Assembly (NCBI RefSeq): GCF_016862375.1
Contig: NZ_BOMV01000013.1
Span: 62,001 to 126,000 of the forward strand
Direction of reading: 5' to 3'
Origin: Paractinoplanes rishiriensis
GTDB lineage: Bacteria; Actinomycetota; Actinomycetes; Mycobacteriales; Micromonosporaceae
DNA length: 64,000 nucleotides
Position 1 is the first letter of the stretch. Each line of letters begins with the position of its first letter. Below the pieces are notes generated by a model. The model saw nothing but the letters and a program-made list of their open reading frames with translations, did no database searches and was not told the DNA's origin. This document shows, in pieces, positions 50,740 to 61,000 of this stretch. The position numbers were made by a program, and so were the translations under genes.

Positions 50740-51534
50740 TTACTGGAAGATGCCCAGGTACATGCAGTGATCGGAGTACGCCGTGCAGGACGTGGCGGCG
50801 CCTCTCGGGCGGAAATGTGACGTGCCGGCGAAGAGGTAGTCGATTTTGCTGCCGCCGCGGGTGAAGGTGGGCAGCGGCTCCAGGCGGTCGTTGTTGGCCT
50901 CGTGGAAGCCGGCGTAGAAGCCGTCCAGGTGGCGGTTGCGCGGGGTCACGTTGAGGTCGCCGCCGAAGATCACCGGGCGGGTTCTGGAGATCGGGGTCAG
51001 CCAGCCGCGCAGGGCGCCCAGCTGGACGTCCAGGTTCGGGCCCCGCGGGGCGGTGTGCGTGGTGGCCAGGAAAACCGTGCGGCCGGGGAGCCTGGCGGTC
51101 ACCGCGAGCACCACCCGGCCCTCCTCGGGGGAGCCGTGCGGGGCCGGCAGGCGGTGCACCACCTGGCCGGACAGCGGGCCTCGGGCCAGGATCGCCACGC
51201 CGAAGCCGCGGCCGTGCCGGTCCAGGTCGTTGGCGCAGCGGCCGCCGTTGGTGGCAGCGCCGAAGACGGCCCGGTAGCCGTACTTGGCCAGCCGGTTGCG
51301 CAGCACCAGGAACTGGGTGAAGCACAGTTCCTGCACCATCGCCACGGCGGCGTTGCGGCCGCGTACCTGATAGACGATGTTGCGGGTCGTCACGTCGACC
51401 TCGCCCAGGCGGCAGACGTTGCCGCAGGCGTTGAACGTGAGCACCCGCAGCTGCGGCGGCGCGGCCCGGGCCGGCACGGCGGGCAACAGGGCCAGCACCG
51501 CCGCCAGCATCGTCAGGAGCACCCGGTTACGCAT
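50740..51534 (-). CDS. secreted endonuclease/exonuclease/phosphatase-fold hydrolase
   Basis: A 264-aa protein with a signal peptide (to about Ala24). It has the EEP fold: RVLTFNACGN (metal-site Asn), VAMVQELCF (metal-binding Glu), TTHTAPRGPN, FGGDLNVTPRN (Asp/Asn of the active site) and the terminal YSDHCMYLGIF (catalytic SDH). These enzymes cleave phosphodiesters with magnesium; an extracellular DNase or sphingomyelinase-like role is possible. Several Cys suggest disulfides. It is a single gene. Confidence 0.88.
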   Translation of the reverse strand: MRNRVLLTMLAAVLALLPAVPARAAPPQLRVLTFNACGNVCRLGEVDVTTRNIVYQVRGRNAAVAMVQELCFTQFLVLRNRLAKYGYRAVFGAATNGGRCANDLDRHGRGFGVAILARGPLSGQVVHRLPAPHGSPEEGRVVLAVTARLPGRTVFLATTHTAPRGPNLDVQLGALRGWLTPISRTRPVIFGGDLNVTPRNRHLDGFYAGFHEANNDRLEPLPTFTRGGSKIDYLFAGTSHFRPRGAATSCTAYSDHCMYLGIFQ

Positions 51535-51642
51535 GACCGCACGTTTCGGCCGGGAGCCGGAGGCGGGTCAGGCAATCCGGGTAGCAGGCGGGTAGCAGCG
51601 AAACGGGCCGACGCAGATCGCGCCGGCCCGTCCCGGGAAACG

Positions 51643-52374
51643 TCAGGCTGCGGGCAGCCCACCCACCTGGGTGTTGACCCAGGTGCGGATCGACGGCAGG
51701 TCGCCGTAGATCGACGGGCCGGTCGCGCAGGTGGCGTTGTTGTTGCCGGCGCGGCTGGTGACACCGATCAGCACCCAGCGGCCGCTCACCGAGCGGACCT
51801 GCGGGCCGCCGGAGTCGCCGTAGCAGGCGCCGGCGTTGCCGTTGGTGTTGTTGGTGCAGATCTCGTACGCCGCGTTGATGCCGGAGCAGCGGTTGTCCGC
51901 CAGGATCGATGTGTCGAGCTCGTTCGCGATCTGCGGGGTGGAGCCGCAGCCGCGGGTCGGGCAGGTCTGGCCCCAGCCGATGATCCGGGTGGCCGTGCCG
52001 GTGGCGCCGGACGTGGTCGGGATCGAGGCCGGCGCGTGCGTCACCGAACTGGCCAGCTCGAGCAGCTTCACGTCGATGCTCGGGTGGTTGACTGCGCGCC
52101 GGACCGAGACCACGGTGCCGCCGCTGGTGCGGTTGATGCTGCCGACGCGTACCGAGCTGGGAGTGGGGCAGTGCTTTGCGGTGACGGCCCAGTTCGCCTT
52201 GATGAGGGAGCCGGTACAGCCCGACACGTACACCATGAACGAGTAGTTCTCGCTGGCCTGGCGGCCGTTCACGACGTTGGTGGAGGGCTCGGCGGCTGCC
52301 GCCGCGGCGGCCGGCGCGAGCAGGCCGGTGATGGCGAGGGCGGCGGTGAGGAGTATCCGGGCGGGGTTGCGCAT
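51643..52374 (-). CDS. secreted trypsin-like serine protease (S1)
   Basis: A 243-aa protein with a signal peptide to about Ala28. The mature chain begins near VVNGRQASENYSFMVYV, in place of the usual IVGG. The triad is His in WAVTAKHC, Asp in SIDVKLLEL, and Ser in GACYGDSGGP. IIGWGQTC and the Cys pairs are typical of S1A. The specificity pocket cannot be read safely. The start is ATG 52374. Confidence 0.9.
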   Translation of the reverse strand: MRNPARILLTAALAITGLLAPAAAAAAAEPSTNVVNGRQASENYSFMVYVSGCTGSLIKANWAVTAKHCPTPSSVRVGSINRTSGGTVVSVRRAVNHPSIDVKLLELASSVTHAPASIPTTSGATGTATRIIGWGQTCPTRGCGSTPQIANELDTSILADNRCSGINAAYEICTNNTNGNAGACYGDSGGPQVRSVSGRWVLIGVTSRAGNNNATCATGPSIYGDLPSIRTWVNTQVGGLPAA

Positions 52375-52543
52375 GCGGTCGTCCTGTCTGCCAACGGGGA
52401 TGACAAGGGCGGGTTGCCCGCGCAAACGGTAGCCAGGAAGAGACATCCGTCGATACATCTCAAGTGGGAAATATTGCGGTGTGATGACACAAACGTGGGT
52501 GGGACGGTCGGAAGCCGCCCCACCCACGTTGTGGTTCGCCGAA

Positions 52544-54580
52544 CTACGAGCCGATCAGCCGGTCATAGTCGGCCAGTGCCAACGCAACGTCCACCTGAGC
52601 CCAAAAACGGTGGTAGTTGAACGTCGGCGCCGCTCCGCCGTTCAGATAGGTCTGAACCTTGGACCATTCCGGGTCCTGCTTGAGGAAGGACCGGATGTCC
52701 AGGAACGTCTTGCCCGGGGCGATCTGGTCGCCGTTGGGCATGGTGCCGGTGTAGCCGGACGGGATGAACAGGCCGTCACCCGTGCCGCTGAGCACGTCGT
52801 CGAACCGGTTGTAGTCGTTGCGGGTCTCCGGAACCGCCACGCCCTTCGTGTCGCTGTGCGTCATCACGGCGTCGAGTAGGGCCTTCGCTGTGGTCCGGGA
52901 CTGCGCATGCGCCGCCTTGGCACCATAGAAGATCAAGGTGCGGGCGTACGCGCCGGCGACGCCGACGTCGGTGGTGCGGTCCACGACGGTGACCCGCAGG
53001 TTCGCGTTGTTCACCGAGGTGGTGCCGGCCTGCCAGTTGCCGCCGGGCCGGCCGCTCCAGCGCAGGGTCGACGGGATCTGGTAGGTGCTGCCGCTGACCG
53101 TGGTGTTGGCCAGCGCCCAGGTGACCCACTTGTCGAGCAGGGCCTTGGCCCGGGCGTCACCGGTCACGTAGTAGTACTCCGCGACCCGCTCCATGGTCCA
53201 CGCCTGGAAGCCGAACCACTGGTTCGACGGCGGGTCGTGGTAGACCGGCTTCTCGTCGTACGCCATGCCGTAGAAGGTCGGCGTGCCGGACGGCGGCGCG
53301 CTGTAGTTGCCGTTCCAGCTGTTGGTCGCGCCACCGGCGATCGCGCCGTCGGCGGACTGCAGCCAGGTGTAGAAGTCGATCTGCCGGGTCAGGCTGGTCG
53401 CCCAGTCGGTCTTGGCGGTGGCCGACCGCGGGGTCAGCTCCGGCACGGTGGACAGCGCCCAGGCCGCGAACGGGTTCTGGTAGCCGCCGTGGTTGTGGCT
53501 GGAGCCGATCCGCCAGGACCAGCTGCCGCTGGCACTGCCCTGCGAGCCGCCCCACGCGTAGTACCAGGACATCAGGTACGTGGAGCTGTTCTTGCCGGTG
53601 CCCGCGGCGCAGGACGCCGAGGTGCAGCCGGGCGTCTTGAAGTACTTGTCGTACATCGAGTAGCGCAGGTAGTCGCCCATCTTGGCGGCGTTCGCCACCG
53701 AGGTCGCGATCTGACCCTGCTGACCCTGCTCCTTAGCCCAGGTCAGGGCCCAGTACGCGGCCTGCACGGCGCGCGCGTCGGCGTCCGGGGCGTTGGTGTA
53801 GCGCCACTGCTGCGCGTAGCTGGAGTCACCGATGAAGATCGGGATGTAGCCGCCGTTGCCCTGCCGGCCGAAGGTGAAGGTCTCGCACGAGGGGTGCGGG
53901 ACGGTCTCCCAGACCGACTCCTGCGGGCCGCGCTGATAGGTGTTGATGTACGCGGGCTTCGAGGTGCGGTCGCCGCAGTTGCCGAAGCCGTACACGTTGT
54001 CGACGTCGAGCAGCCAGTGCATGCCGTACACCTGGCTGGTGCCGTAGGTGGACTGCAACTCGGCCGCCAGCGGGTCGGCGCCGACCTTCACCGCCGGGTC
54101 GAGCTTGCCGCCGACCGCCGGGTACTGGCTCGGGTGCAGGGCCTCCGGCGCGTAGTCGGCCGGGTCCGCGGCGTTGTAGTTGCTCTGCGTCTCCTTGGGG
54201 ATGATGTAGCGCTCCATCGTCTGCCACGCGGAGTTGAACGGCGCCCAGTTCTGGGTCACCCGCCCGTACATCGCCTCAAGGTAGAGCCAGTAGCTGAACG
54301 CCTCGGAGGTCGTCTCGTGCCCGTGGTCCGGCGCCTCGACGAGGAGCGTCTCGATCGAGTGGTAGGGCACCCCTTCGGGGCTGAAGTACCCGTTCGCCGG
54401 ATTCTTGATCTTCTGGTACAGCGCCAGGAACTGGTCGCCGTAGGGTCCGGCGAGCGCGAGCTTGGCGGTCGGCGTGGTGTCGCCGCTGGCGGCGCCGGCC
54501 GAGATCCCGACCAGCCCGCCGGTGAACAGCAGGCCGGTGGCGACCATGGCCACCCGGCGCCGGCTTGTCTTCCATTTCAT
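52544..54580 (-). CDS. secreted glycoside hydrolase family 48 cellulase
   Basis: A 678-aa exported protein (signal peptide to about Ala32). The whole mature chain is a GH48 domain, the processive cellobiohydrolase acting from reducing ends. The catalytic-acid region EAPDHGHETTSEAFSYWLYLEAMYGRVT and the blocks GMHWLLDVDNVYGFGN, QRGPQESVWETVPHP, GIPIF-like GGYIPIFIGD and FNYHRFWAQVDVALALADYDRLIG are all there. No cellulose-binding module or dockerin is present, unlike many GH48 enzymes, so it is a bare catalytic domain. The start is ATG 54580, with gaggag before it. It faces the TetR gene across 477 bp. Confidence 0.93.
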   Translation of the reverse strand: MKWKTSRRRVAMVATGLLFTGGLVGISAGAASGDTTPTAKLALAGPYGDQFLALYQKIKNPANGYFSPEGVPYHSIETLLVEAPDHGHETTSEAFSYWLYLEAMYGRVTQNWAPFNSAWQTMERYIIPKETQSNYNAADPADYAPEALHPSQYPAVGGKLDPAVKVGADPLAAELQSTYGTSQVYGMHWLLDVDNVYGFGNCGDRTSKPAYINTYQRGPQESVWETVPHPSCETFTFGRQGNGGYIPIFIGDSSYAQQWRYTNAPDADARAVQAAYWALTWAKEQGQQGQIATSVANAAKMGDYLRYSMYDKYFKTPGCTSASCAAGTGKNSSTYLMSWYYAWGGSQGSASGSWSWRIGSSHNHGGYQNPFAAWALSTVPELTPRSATAKTDWATSLTRQIDFYTWLQSADGAIAGGATNSWNGNYSAPPSGTPTFYGMAYDEKPVYHDPPSNQWFGFQAWTMERVAEYYYVTGDARAKALLDKWVTWALANTTVSGSTYQIPSTLRWSGRPGGNWQAGTTSVNNANLRVTVVDRTTDVGVAGAYARTLIFYGAKAAHAQSRTTAKALLDAVMTHSDTKGVAVPETRNDYNRFDDVLSGTGDGLFIPSGYTGTMPNGDQIAPGKTFLDIRSFLKQDPEWSKVQTYLNGGAAPTFNYHRFWAQVDVALALADYDRLIGS

Positions 54581-55057
54581 GTGCAGGTTTCTCCTCGCTA
54601 GACAGGCCGGACCGGGGCAGTCACGGCCAGTGCTCCGCACCCGTCGAGGACTGACGGGCGGTACGCAAGGTGCGGTTGAGCGTGTCGCTGAGTTACCGGG
54701 AGAGCGGCTGCGACGGCACCATTGCCCAGGCCGTTGTCGTCGTCCCCTTGCCGGGGTGCCCTCGACGATCCAGGCCCGTGCGCGGCTCCCACCACGAGAT
54801 ATCGACAGTCTTCCATGCGTTGCTACGGTGAACAAGATGGTGATTTAGGCCAAAGGAAAGGCTTAGGGGAGGGTGCTCCGCTAAGCCTCATTTGAGTTGA
54901 TCTTTGCTGTCTCGCCTGGTCAGGCGCTTCATCACGCTCCGTGGATCAGCCCCGGCCGGGTGCTCGTTGCATGAGACTGAAGGTGGCCTGGCACTTGTGA
55001 GGACCGACACGGTCGGTGGGGGACCGAAGTGGTCCGGAAGGGACTAGCGTGGTCCAC
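54581..55057. other. 477-bp divergent region with hairpin
   Basis: No gene is supported. An inverted repeat aggcttag (54859-54866)/ctaagcct (54881-54888), extended inward by ggag/ctcc, gives a 30-nt hairpin in the middle of a region that should hold two divergent promoters; it may be an operator, an attenuator or the end of an unseen short RNA. The part nearest 55058 carries the TetR operator candidates. Confidence 0.45.
55003..55035. promoter_or_regulatory. TetR operator candidates
   Basis: accgac/gtcggt around acg (55003-55017) and ggacc/ggtcc around gaagt (55021-55035) are two small palindromes side by side, 22-55 bp before the TetR start. Confidence 0.5.
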
Positions 55058-55639
55058 ATGCCGCGTCCGACCCGGGAACAGATCGAGGACGAGATCCTCG
55101 AGACCGCGGCCACGCTGTTCGCCCGGCACGGGTTCAAGGAGACGTCGATCCAGCGGGTGGCCGACGCGGTCGGCTACTCCAAGACCGGCCTGCTGCACCG
55201 CTTCCCCTCCAAGGAGGCGCTCCAGCGCGCCGTCATCGACCGGGCCGTCGGCGAGGTGCGGGCCATCGCGGCCGCGGCCGCCGAACTGCCGCCGGGCCGC
55301 GCGCGCGACCGCGTGGTGATCACCGGCGTGGCCCGGCTCGCGCTGGACCGGCCGGGCGCCGTGGCGCTGGTGCTGTCCGGCCTGATGAACGCGCCGGACA
55401 GCGAGTTCGCCACCGTTCTCGACGACATCGGTCAACTGGTCTTCGGCGCGTTCGGCATCGACGACCCGGACTGCGCCGCGGCCGCCGACCCGATGCGCAT
55501 CCTGCGGATCACCGGCGCGCTCGGTGCCCTGGCCGTGACCAGCGTGGCCCTGCACGACAAGCCCTACCCCGCCGCCCTCGACGACATCGTCACCGTCAGC
55601 TGCGACGCGCTCGGTCACGGGCGCGCCCAGATCGACTAG
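55058..55639 (+). CDS. TetR family regulator
   Basis: A 193-aa repressor. The helix-turn-helix is ETAATLFARHGFKETSIQRVADAVGYSKTGLLHRFPSKEALQ (about residues 12-53); the rest is the usual all-helical ligand domain. ATG 55058 is chosen; the frame could extend to 55016 but the palindromes lie there. The next gene, 99 bp on, is an MMPL exporter, which it most likely represses. A 14-bp tandem repeat starts in its stop codon. Confidence 0.88.
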   Translation: MPRPTREQIEDEILETAATLFARHGFKETSIQRVADAVGYSKTGLLHRFPSKEALQRAVIDRAVGEVRAIAAAAAELPPGRARDRVVITGVARLALDRPGAVALVLSGLMNAPDSEFATVLDDIGQLVFGAFGIDDPDCAAAADPMRILRITGALGALAVTSVALHDKPYPAALDDIVTVSCDALGHGRAQID

Positions 55640-55725
55640 GCCCGACCGACTAGGCCCGACCGACTAGGCCCGACCGACTAGGCCCGACCGACTAGGCCCG
55701 ACCGACTAGGCCCGACCGACTAGGC
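55634..55725. repeat. 14-bp tandem repeat at the TetR stop codon
   Basis: Six perfect copies of gactaggcccgacc (55634-55717) and a partial seventh (to 55725). Since 14 is not a multiple of three and each unit has TAG, the array puts stop codons in all three rightward frames. It ends just before the ribosome site of the MMPL gene. Confidence 0.9.
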
Positions 55726-55738
55726 AAGGAAACCCCTC

Positions 55739-57916
55739 ATGGCAACGCTGCTGCACCGACTCGGACTGGCCGCCGTGCGCCACCGGCTCGCCGTCACCGC
55801 CGTCTGGTTGGTGGCGCTGATCGCGGCCGCCCTCGGCGCGATCTTCCTGTCCGGACCGACCGTGAACACGTTCTCGATCCCCGGCCAGGAGTCGACCACC
55901 GCGCTCTCGCTGATGAAGGAGCGCTTCGGCGCCGCCTCGGCCGGGGCCAACGCCCAGGTGGTGTTCGCCGCGCCGGCCGGCGCCAAGGTCACCGACCCGG
56001 CGCTGGCCGGCCAGATCACCGGGGTGGTGGGCAAGCTCGGCGAACTGCCCGGCGTGCTGGCGGCCACCAACCCGCTGGACCCGCAGCAGCCGGTGGTGTC
56101 CCGCGACCAGACCGCGGCGTTCAGCACGGTCACCTACGGCGTGGTGGCCTCGGCGATCACCGTCGAGGAGCGCGAGGCGCTGCTGGCCGCAGTCGAGCAG
56201 GCCAACGCCGGCGGGCTGGTGGTCGAGGTGCGCGGCGAGGCGGCCAAGGAGTCCGGCGCCGACGTGGGCGGCCCGGCCGAGGGCATCGGTGTGGTGGTCG
56301 CGCTGCTGGTGCTGGCCGTGACCTACGGCTCGCTGGTCGCCGCCGGGATGAACCTGCTGACCGCGATCGTCGGGGTGGGCATCGGCGCGGCCGGCATCTT
56401 CACCCTCACCGGCTTCGTCGAGCTCCAGTCGACCACCTCGATCCTCGCGATCATGCTGGGCCTCGCGGTCGGCATCGACTATGCGCTGTTCATCGTCACC
56501 CGGTTCCGGCACGAGCTGCGCCGTGGCCTGCCGGTGCCGGACGCCGCGGCCATGGCGGTCGGCACGGCCGGCTCGGCCGTCGTCACCGCGGGCCTGACGG
56601 TCGTGATCGCGCTGGCCGGCCTCTCGGTGGCGGGCATTCCGTTCCTCACCGAGATGGGCATCGCGGCCGCCGCCACCATCGTGATCGCCGTGCTGGTCGC
56701 GATCACCCTGGTCCCGGCCATCCTCGGCTGGATCGGCCTGCGGGCCCTGCCGCGGCGGCAGCGGGCCGTGCCGGCCGCCGGCTCGCACGAGGCCGGCCGC
56801 GGCTTCTTCCGCGGCTGGGCCCACCTGGTGACCCGGCAGCGCTGGCTGAGCCTGCTGGTGGCGGTGGCGGCGCTGGCCGTGGTCGCCATCCCGGTCACCA
56901 GGATGGAGACCTCGCTGGTGCAGAAGGAGGTGCCGGGCAGCACCTACGCGAAGGCCGACGAGATCATCGCGCAGCGGTTCGGCCCGGGCTTCGCCGGCCC
57001 GCTGCTGGTGCTGGTGGACGGCAGCGGCGCACCCGCGTACGCGGCCTCCCTGCAGCAGCGGATCGCCACCCTGCCCGGCGTGCTGGTGGCCGCCCCGCCG
57101 CGGCCCGACCAGGCCGGCACCGCGGCGCTCATCTCGATCATCCCGGCCACCGGCCCGGACGACACAGCCACCACCGACCTGGTGCACAGCCTGCGGGACA
57201 CCATCGACGACGGGCCGAACGCCAAGGTCTACGTCACCGGCACCACGGCGATCAGCATCGACGTCTCGGAGAAGCTGAGCCAGGCGCTGCCGATCTACCT
57301 TGCGCTCGTGGTCGGCCTCGCGTTCGTGCTGCTGGTGCTCGTGTTCCGGTCGATCCTGGTGCCGGTGGCCGGCGTGCTCGGCTTCCTGCTCACGATCGGC
57401 GCGGCGCTCGGCGCCACCACCGCGGTGTTCCAGTGGGGCTGGCTCACCGAGGTGGTCAACGCCCAGGTCACCGGCCCGCTGCTGAGCCTCGCTCCGATCA
57501 TCATCGTCGGCATCCTGTTCGGCCTCGCGATGGACTACCAGGTCTTCCTGGTCTCCCGGATGCACGAGGCGCACGCGCACGGCTCCGAACCCCGGCAGGC
57601 CGTGGTGACCGGCTTCCGGCAGGCGGCGCCGGTGGTGGTCGCGGCCGCCACGATCATGTTCGCGGTGTTCGCCGGCTTCGTGCCGCAGGGCAACGATACG
57701 GTCAAGCCGATCGCGTTCGCGCTGGCCGTCGGCATCCTGTTCGACGCCCTGGTGGTCCGCATGGTCGCCATCCCGGCGGCGCTCGCCCTGATGGGCCGGG
57801 CCGCCTGGTGGCTGCCGAGCTGGCTGCGCCGGCTCCCGGAGCTGGACGTCGAGGGCGCGGCCCTGGAGCGCACCCCGCCGCCGGCGGCGGAACGGACCTC
57901 GGTCCCGGCCGCCTAG
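55739..57916 (+). CDS. MMPL/RND family membrane exporter
   Basis: A 725-aa membrane protein with the two-half plan of MMPL transporters. Each half has one helix, an outer-loop domain and five helices (helix 1 about 15-38, cluster about 180-320; helix 7 about 360-385, cluster about 510-680). GLAVGIDYALFIVTRFRHELRRG and GLAMDYQVFLVSRMHEAH carry the conserved Asp-Tyr pairs that couple proton flow. Substrates are usually lipids or drugs. The start is ATG 55739, 8 bp after aagga. It is probably under control of the upstream TetR. Confidence 0.92.
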   Translation: MATLLHRLGLAAVRHRLAVTAVWLVALIAAALGAIFLSGPTVNTFSIPGQESTTALSLMKERFGAASAGANAQVVFAAPAGAKVTDPALAGQITGVVGKLGELPGVLAATNPLDPQQPVVSRDQTAAFSTVTYGVVASAITVEEREALLAAVEQANAGGLVVEVRGEAAKESGADVGGPAEGIGVVVALLVLAVTYGSLVAAGMNLLTAIVGVGIGAAGIFTLTGFVELQSTTSILAIMLGLAVGIDYALFIVTRFRHELRRGLPVPDAAAMAVGTAGSAVVTAGLTVVIALAGLSVAGIPFLTEMGIAAAATIVIAVLVAITLVPAILGWIGLRALPRRQRAVPAAGSHEAGRGFFRGWAHLVTRQRWLSLLVAVAALAVVAIPVTRMETSLVQKEVPGSTYAKADEIIAQRFGPGFAGPLLVLVDGSGAPAYAASLQQRIATLPGVLVAAPPRPDQAGTAALISIIPATGPDDTATTDLVHSLRDTIDDGPNAKVYVTGTTAISIDVSEKLSQALPIYLALVVGLAFVLLVLVFRSILVPVAGVLGFLLTIGAALGATTAVFQWGWLTEVVNAQVTGPLLSLAPIIIVGILFGLAMDYQVFLVSRMHEAHAHGSEPRQAVVTGFRQAAPVVVAAATIMFAVFAGFVPQGNDTVKPIAFALAVGILFDALVVRMVAIPAALALMGRAAWWLPSWLRRLPELDVEGAALERTPPPAAERTSVPAA

Positions 57917-57937
57917 AAGACAGCCAGAAGTCGGACT

Positions 57938-57991
57938 ATTCGCCCGTTTCCTCAAGATATACCGGGAATATCCGGAAGGAAGCGGGCGAAT
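57938..57991 (+). terminator. long hairpin after the MMPL gene
   Basis: attcgcccgtttcc (57938-57951) pairs with ggaagcgggcgaat (57978-57991), 14 bp with one G-T pair. The 26-nt loop itself contains ccgg/ccgg and atat/atat short pairs. Confidence 0.7.
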
Positions 57992-58030
57992 TCCCGGCGT
58001 GACGGGTCCCCGTCTTGCTGGAATTGGGGA

Positions 58031-61000
58031 ATGCGGCCGGAATTAGCAGCGGAACTGAGCGGGCAGCCCGACGGCGCGGTCAGGGCTGCGCTCGAGACCT
58101 GGCGTTCGGGGCTGGTGGACCTCACCGACGCCAACCGGCTGCTGCACTTCGGCCGGACCCCGTCCGACGCCGTGGAGATCACCGGGCCGTCGCCGAAGAG
58201 CCTGCTGCGGGTGCTCCAGGACGACGGCAGCTTCGGCTTTCCCGGCGGCGACCCCGACGACAACCGGCCGGTCCTGCGCACCGACCTGCCCGAGAACGAA
58301 CTCGGCGCCCTGCTGCACCGGTTCTACCGGCGGTCCCGGCAGGAGTTCCTGGACCGCGGCGTCTCCTCGCTCTACCTGGCCGTCGGCATGCTGCACTGGA
58401 CCGACGACCGCAACACCCCGCACCAGAGCCCGATCCTGCTGGTGCCGGTGGAGATCGACCCGGCCGGCCCGGTGCTGCGGGCCCGCGGCGACGACCCGAT
58501 GGTCAACCCGGCGCTGGCCCTGCGGATGGAGCCGCTCGGCATCGAACTGCCCGAGGTGCACGCGCTCGCCGAGATGGACGTCACCGTGCTGTGGGCGCAC
58601 ATCGACGTGGCGATCGGCGAGCAGCCCGGCTGGTACGCCGACGACGCCGTGGTGCTGACCCAGTTCGCGGTGCATCGCGAGTCGATCCACGCCGACCTGG
58701 TGGAGAACGAGCCGCACATCGCCGAGCATCCGCTGGTGCGGGCGCTGGCCACCAAGGACGCCGAGGGCACGTTCGCGTTCGACCCGGTCCCGCCGGCCGC
58801 CGTCGACGAGGTCGCACCGCCCGAGGACATCCCGCTGGTGCTGGACGCCGACGCCAGCCAGCGTGCCTGCGTGGCGGCCGCGATGGCCGGGCACAGCTTC
58901 GTGATCGACGGCCCGCCCGGCACCGGCAAGTCGCAGACCATCGCGAACATGGTCGGGTGCCTGCTGCACGCCGGCAAGCGGGTGCTGGTGGTCTCGGAGA
59001 AGGCGGCCGCGCTGGACACCGTGGCCGCCCGGCTCAGCTCGGCCGGCCTGGGCAACTACCTGCTGCCGCTGCACAGCGACCTGACCGGCCGGCGCGAGGT
59101 GGCCACCGCGCTGACCGCCGCGCTGGACACCGATCCGGTGCCGCTGGCCAGCATGGACCCGATCGACCGGCGCGCGGTCCGGGAACGGCGGGAACGCCTG
59201 AGCGCGTACGCGGAAGCCTTGAATCGCGTCCGCGAACCGCTCGGCCGGAGCCTGCACGACGTGATCGGGACCTGCGCCACGCTGCACGACGTGCCGGCCG
59301 CGCCGGTGCCCGCCGAGATCCCGGCCGAGCTCACCCCGGCGGCGCTGGACGACATCCGGCACGCGGTCAGCCGGCTGGGCCGGGTGCGCAGCGAGAGCTA
59401 CCTGTGGCGGGACACGATCGAGCGGGACCCGATGGAGGGCCGGCTGCGGCAGGCGATGACCGCGCTCGGCACGCTGGCCGAGACGGTGATCGCCAACTCC
59501 ACCCTGGCCGACGCGTTCGACCTGCACGAGCCGGCCGGTGCGGCGACCCTGGCGGCGCTGGCCGCGCACGCCGAGCACCGGCCCGGCAAGATCGTCGAGG
59601 AGTGGCTGACCGCGCCGAGCCTCCAGCCGGTCAAGGACGCCGCCGAGGACCTGACCAAGCACCTGGCGGCGCTGCGCTACGGCGGCATCCCGTGGGCCGA
59701 GCTGCCGTCCGCGGCCGACCTCACCAGCGTGCCCGACCTGTCGCACCTGACCCCGGAGGCGGTCGATCTCAGCCCGCTGAACGCCGCGCAGGCCGAGCAC
59801 CTGGCCAACAAGTTCGCCGAGGAGGCCGACCAGCTGGAGACCCGGCAGGAGAGCCTGGACCGGGTCACCGCCCGGCTCGGCCTGCCGCACGTGGTGAGCT
59901 TCCCGGACTCCAAGCGGGTGATCACGATCTCGGAGCTGATCTCCCGGGACCACAAGCCCGAGCCGGCCTGGTTCGCCGAGGGCGGGATGGCCGCCGCGCA
60001 CGCCGCGCAGCGTGCCCTGCGCAAGGCCGTCGAGGCGGTGCTGGCCGCCGAGCAGCAGGCCCGCCGGCACTTCGACGAGGGCGTGCTGAACGAGCCGATC
60101 GAGGAGATGGCCGACCGGCTGGCCAGCCGGCGTGGCGCCCGTAAGCTGCTGCGCACCTACCGGCGCGACAAGAAGGCCGCGATCGAGGCGGCGCTGCCCG
60201 AGGTCAAGCCCGAGGACGCCATCGCGAATGTGGAGGACGCGGCGGCCTGGAAGGCGGCGCTGGACGAGCTGGAGGCGCTGGCCGACGAGCACGCCGACAT
60301 CCTCGGCCGGCACTGGGACGGCCTGGACACCGACTTCGCCGCGATCCAGGAGGCGCTGCACACCGCCGACGAGGTGATCCGGGAGACCCCGCCGGACGCG
60401 CTGGCCGCCGTGGTGGTGCACGTCTGCGCGCCCCGGCCGAACAGCGCGCTGCTGCGCATCGTCGGCGAGGCCCGGGACGAGTTCGACCGGTTCCGCACCA
60501 CGCTGCGGACCGCACCGGCCCGCGCGCCCCGGCCGGAGCTCGCCGAGGGGGCGGTGGCCGACGCCGTGGAGTGGCTGCGGGCGCACATCGCGCCGCTGCG
60601 GGCCGCGGCCGAGATGCTGCGGGCGTACGGCGGGCCGACCGGTCGCGACCTCACCCTCGCCGAGGCGGTGGAGATCGCCCAGCAGCGCCAGGCGGCCATC
60701 GACGCCGAGGCCGCGATCTGGTCGAACGCCGGCCCGCACGCGGCGGTGCTGGGCGAGATCTACCGCGGCACCAAGACCAACGACGACCAGATGAACGAGA
60801 TCGTGGCCTGGAGCGACAAGGCCCGGCGCCTCTACACCGGCCACGACAACCCGCTCAGCCCCGAACAGGCCGCCGCGCTGGCCGAGTGCGTGCCCAGCGA
60901 CGGGCTGGCCGCCGCGGTCGCCAACTGGGAGCACGCCCGCGAGCAGCTGCTCAAGGGGTTCGGCACCGACCGGCAGAAGGAGCTGGCGATCGACCTGGGC

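Noticed and set aside
55706-57955. 749-residue minus-strand frame over the MMPL gene
   Set aside because: Antisense shadow with His/Arg/Gly-rich low-complexity sequence.
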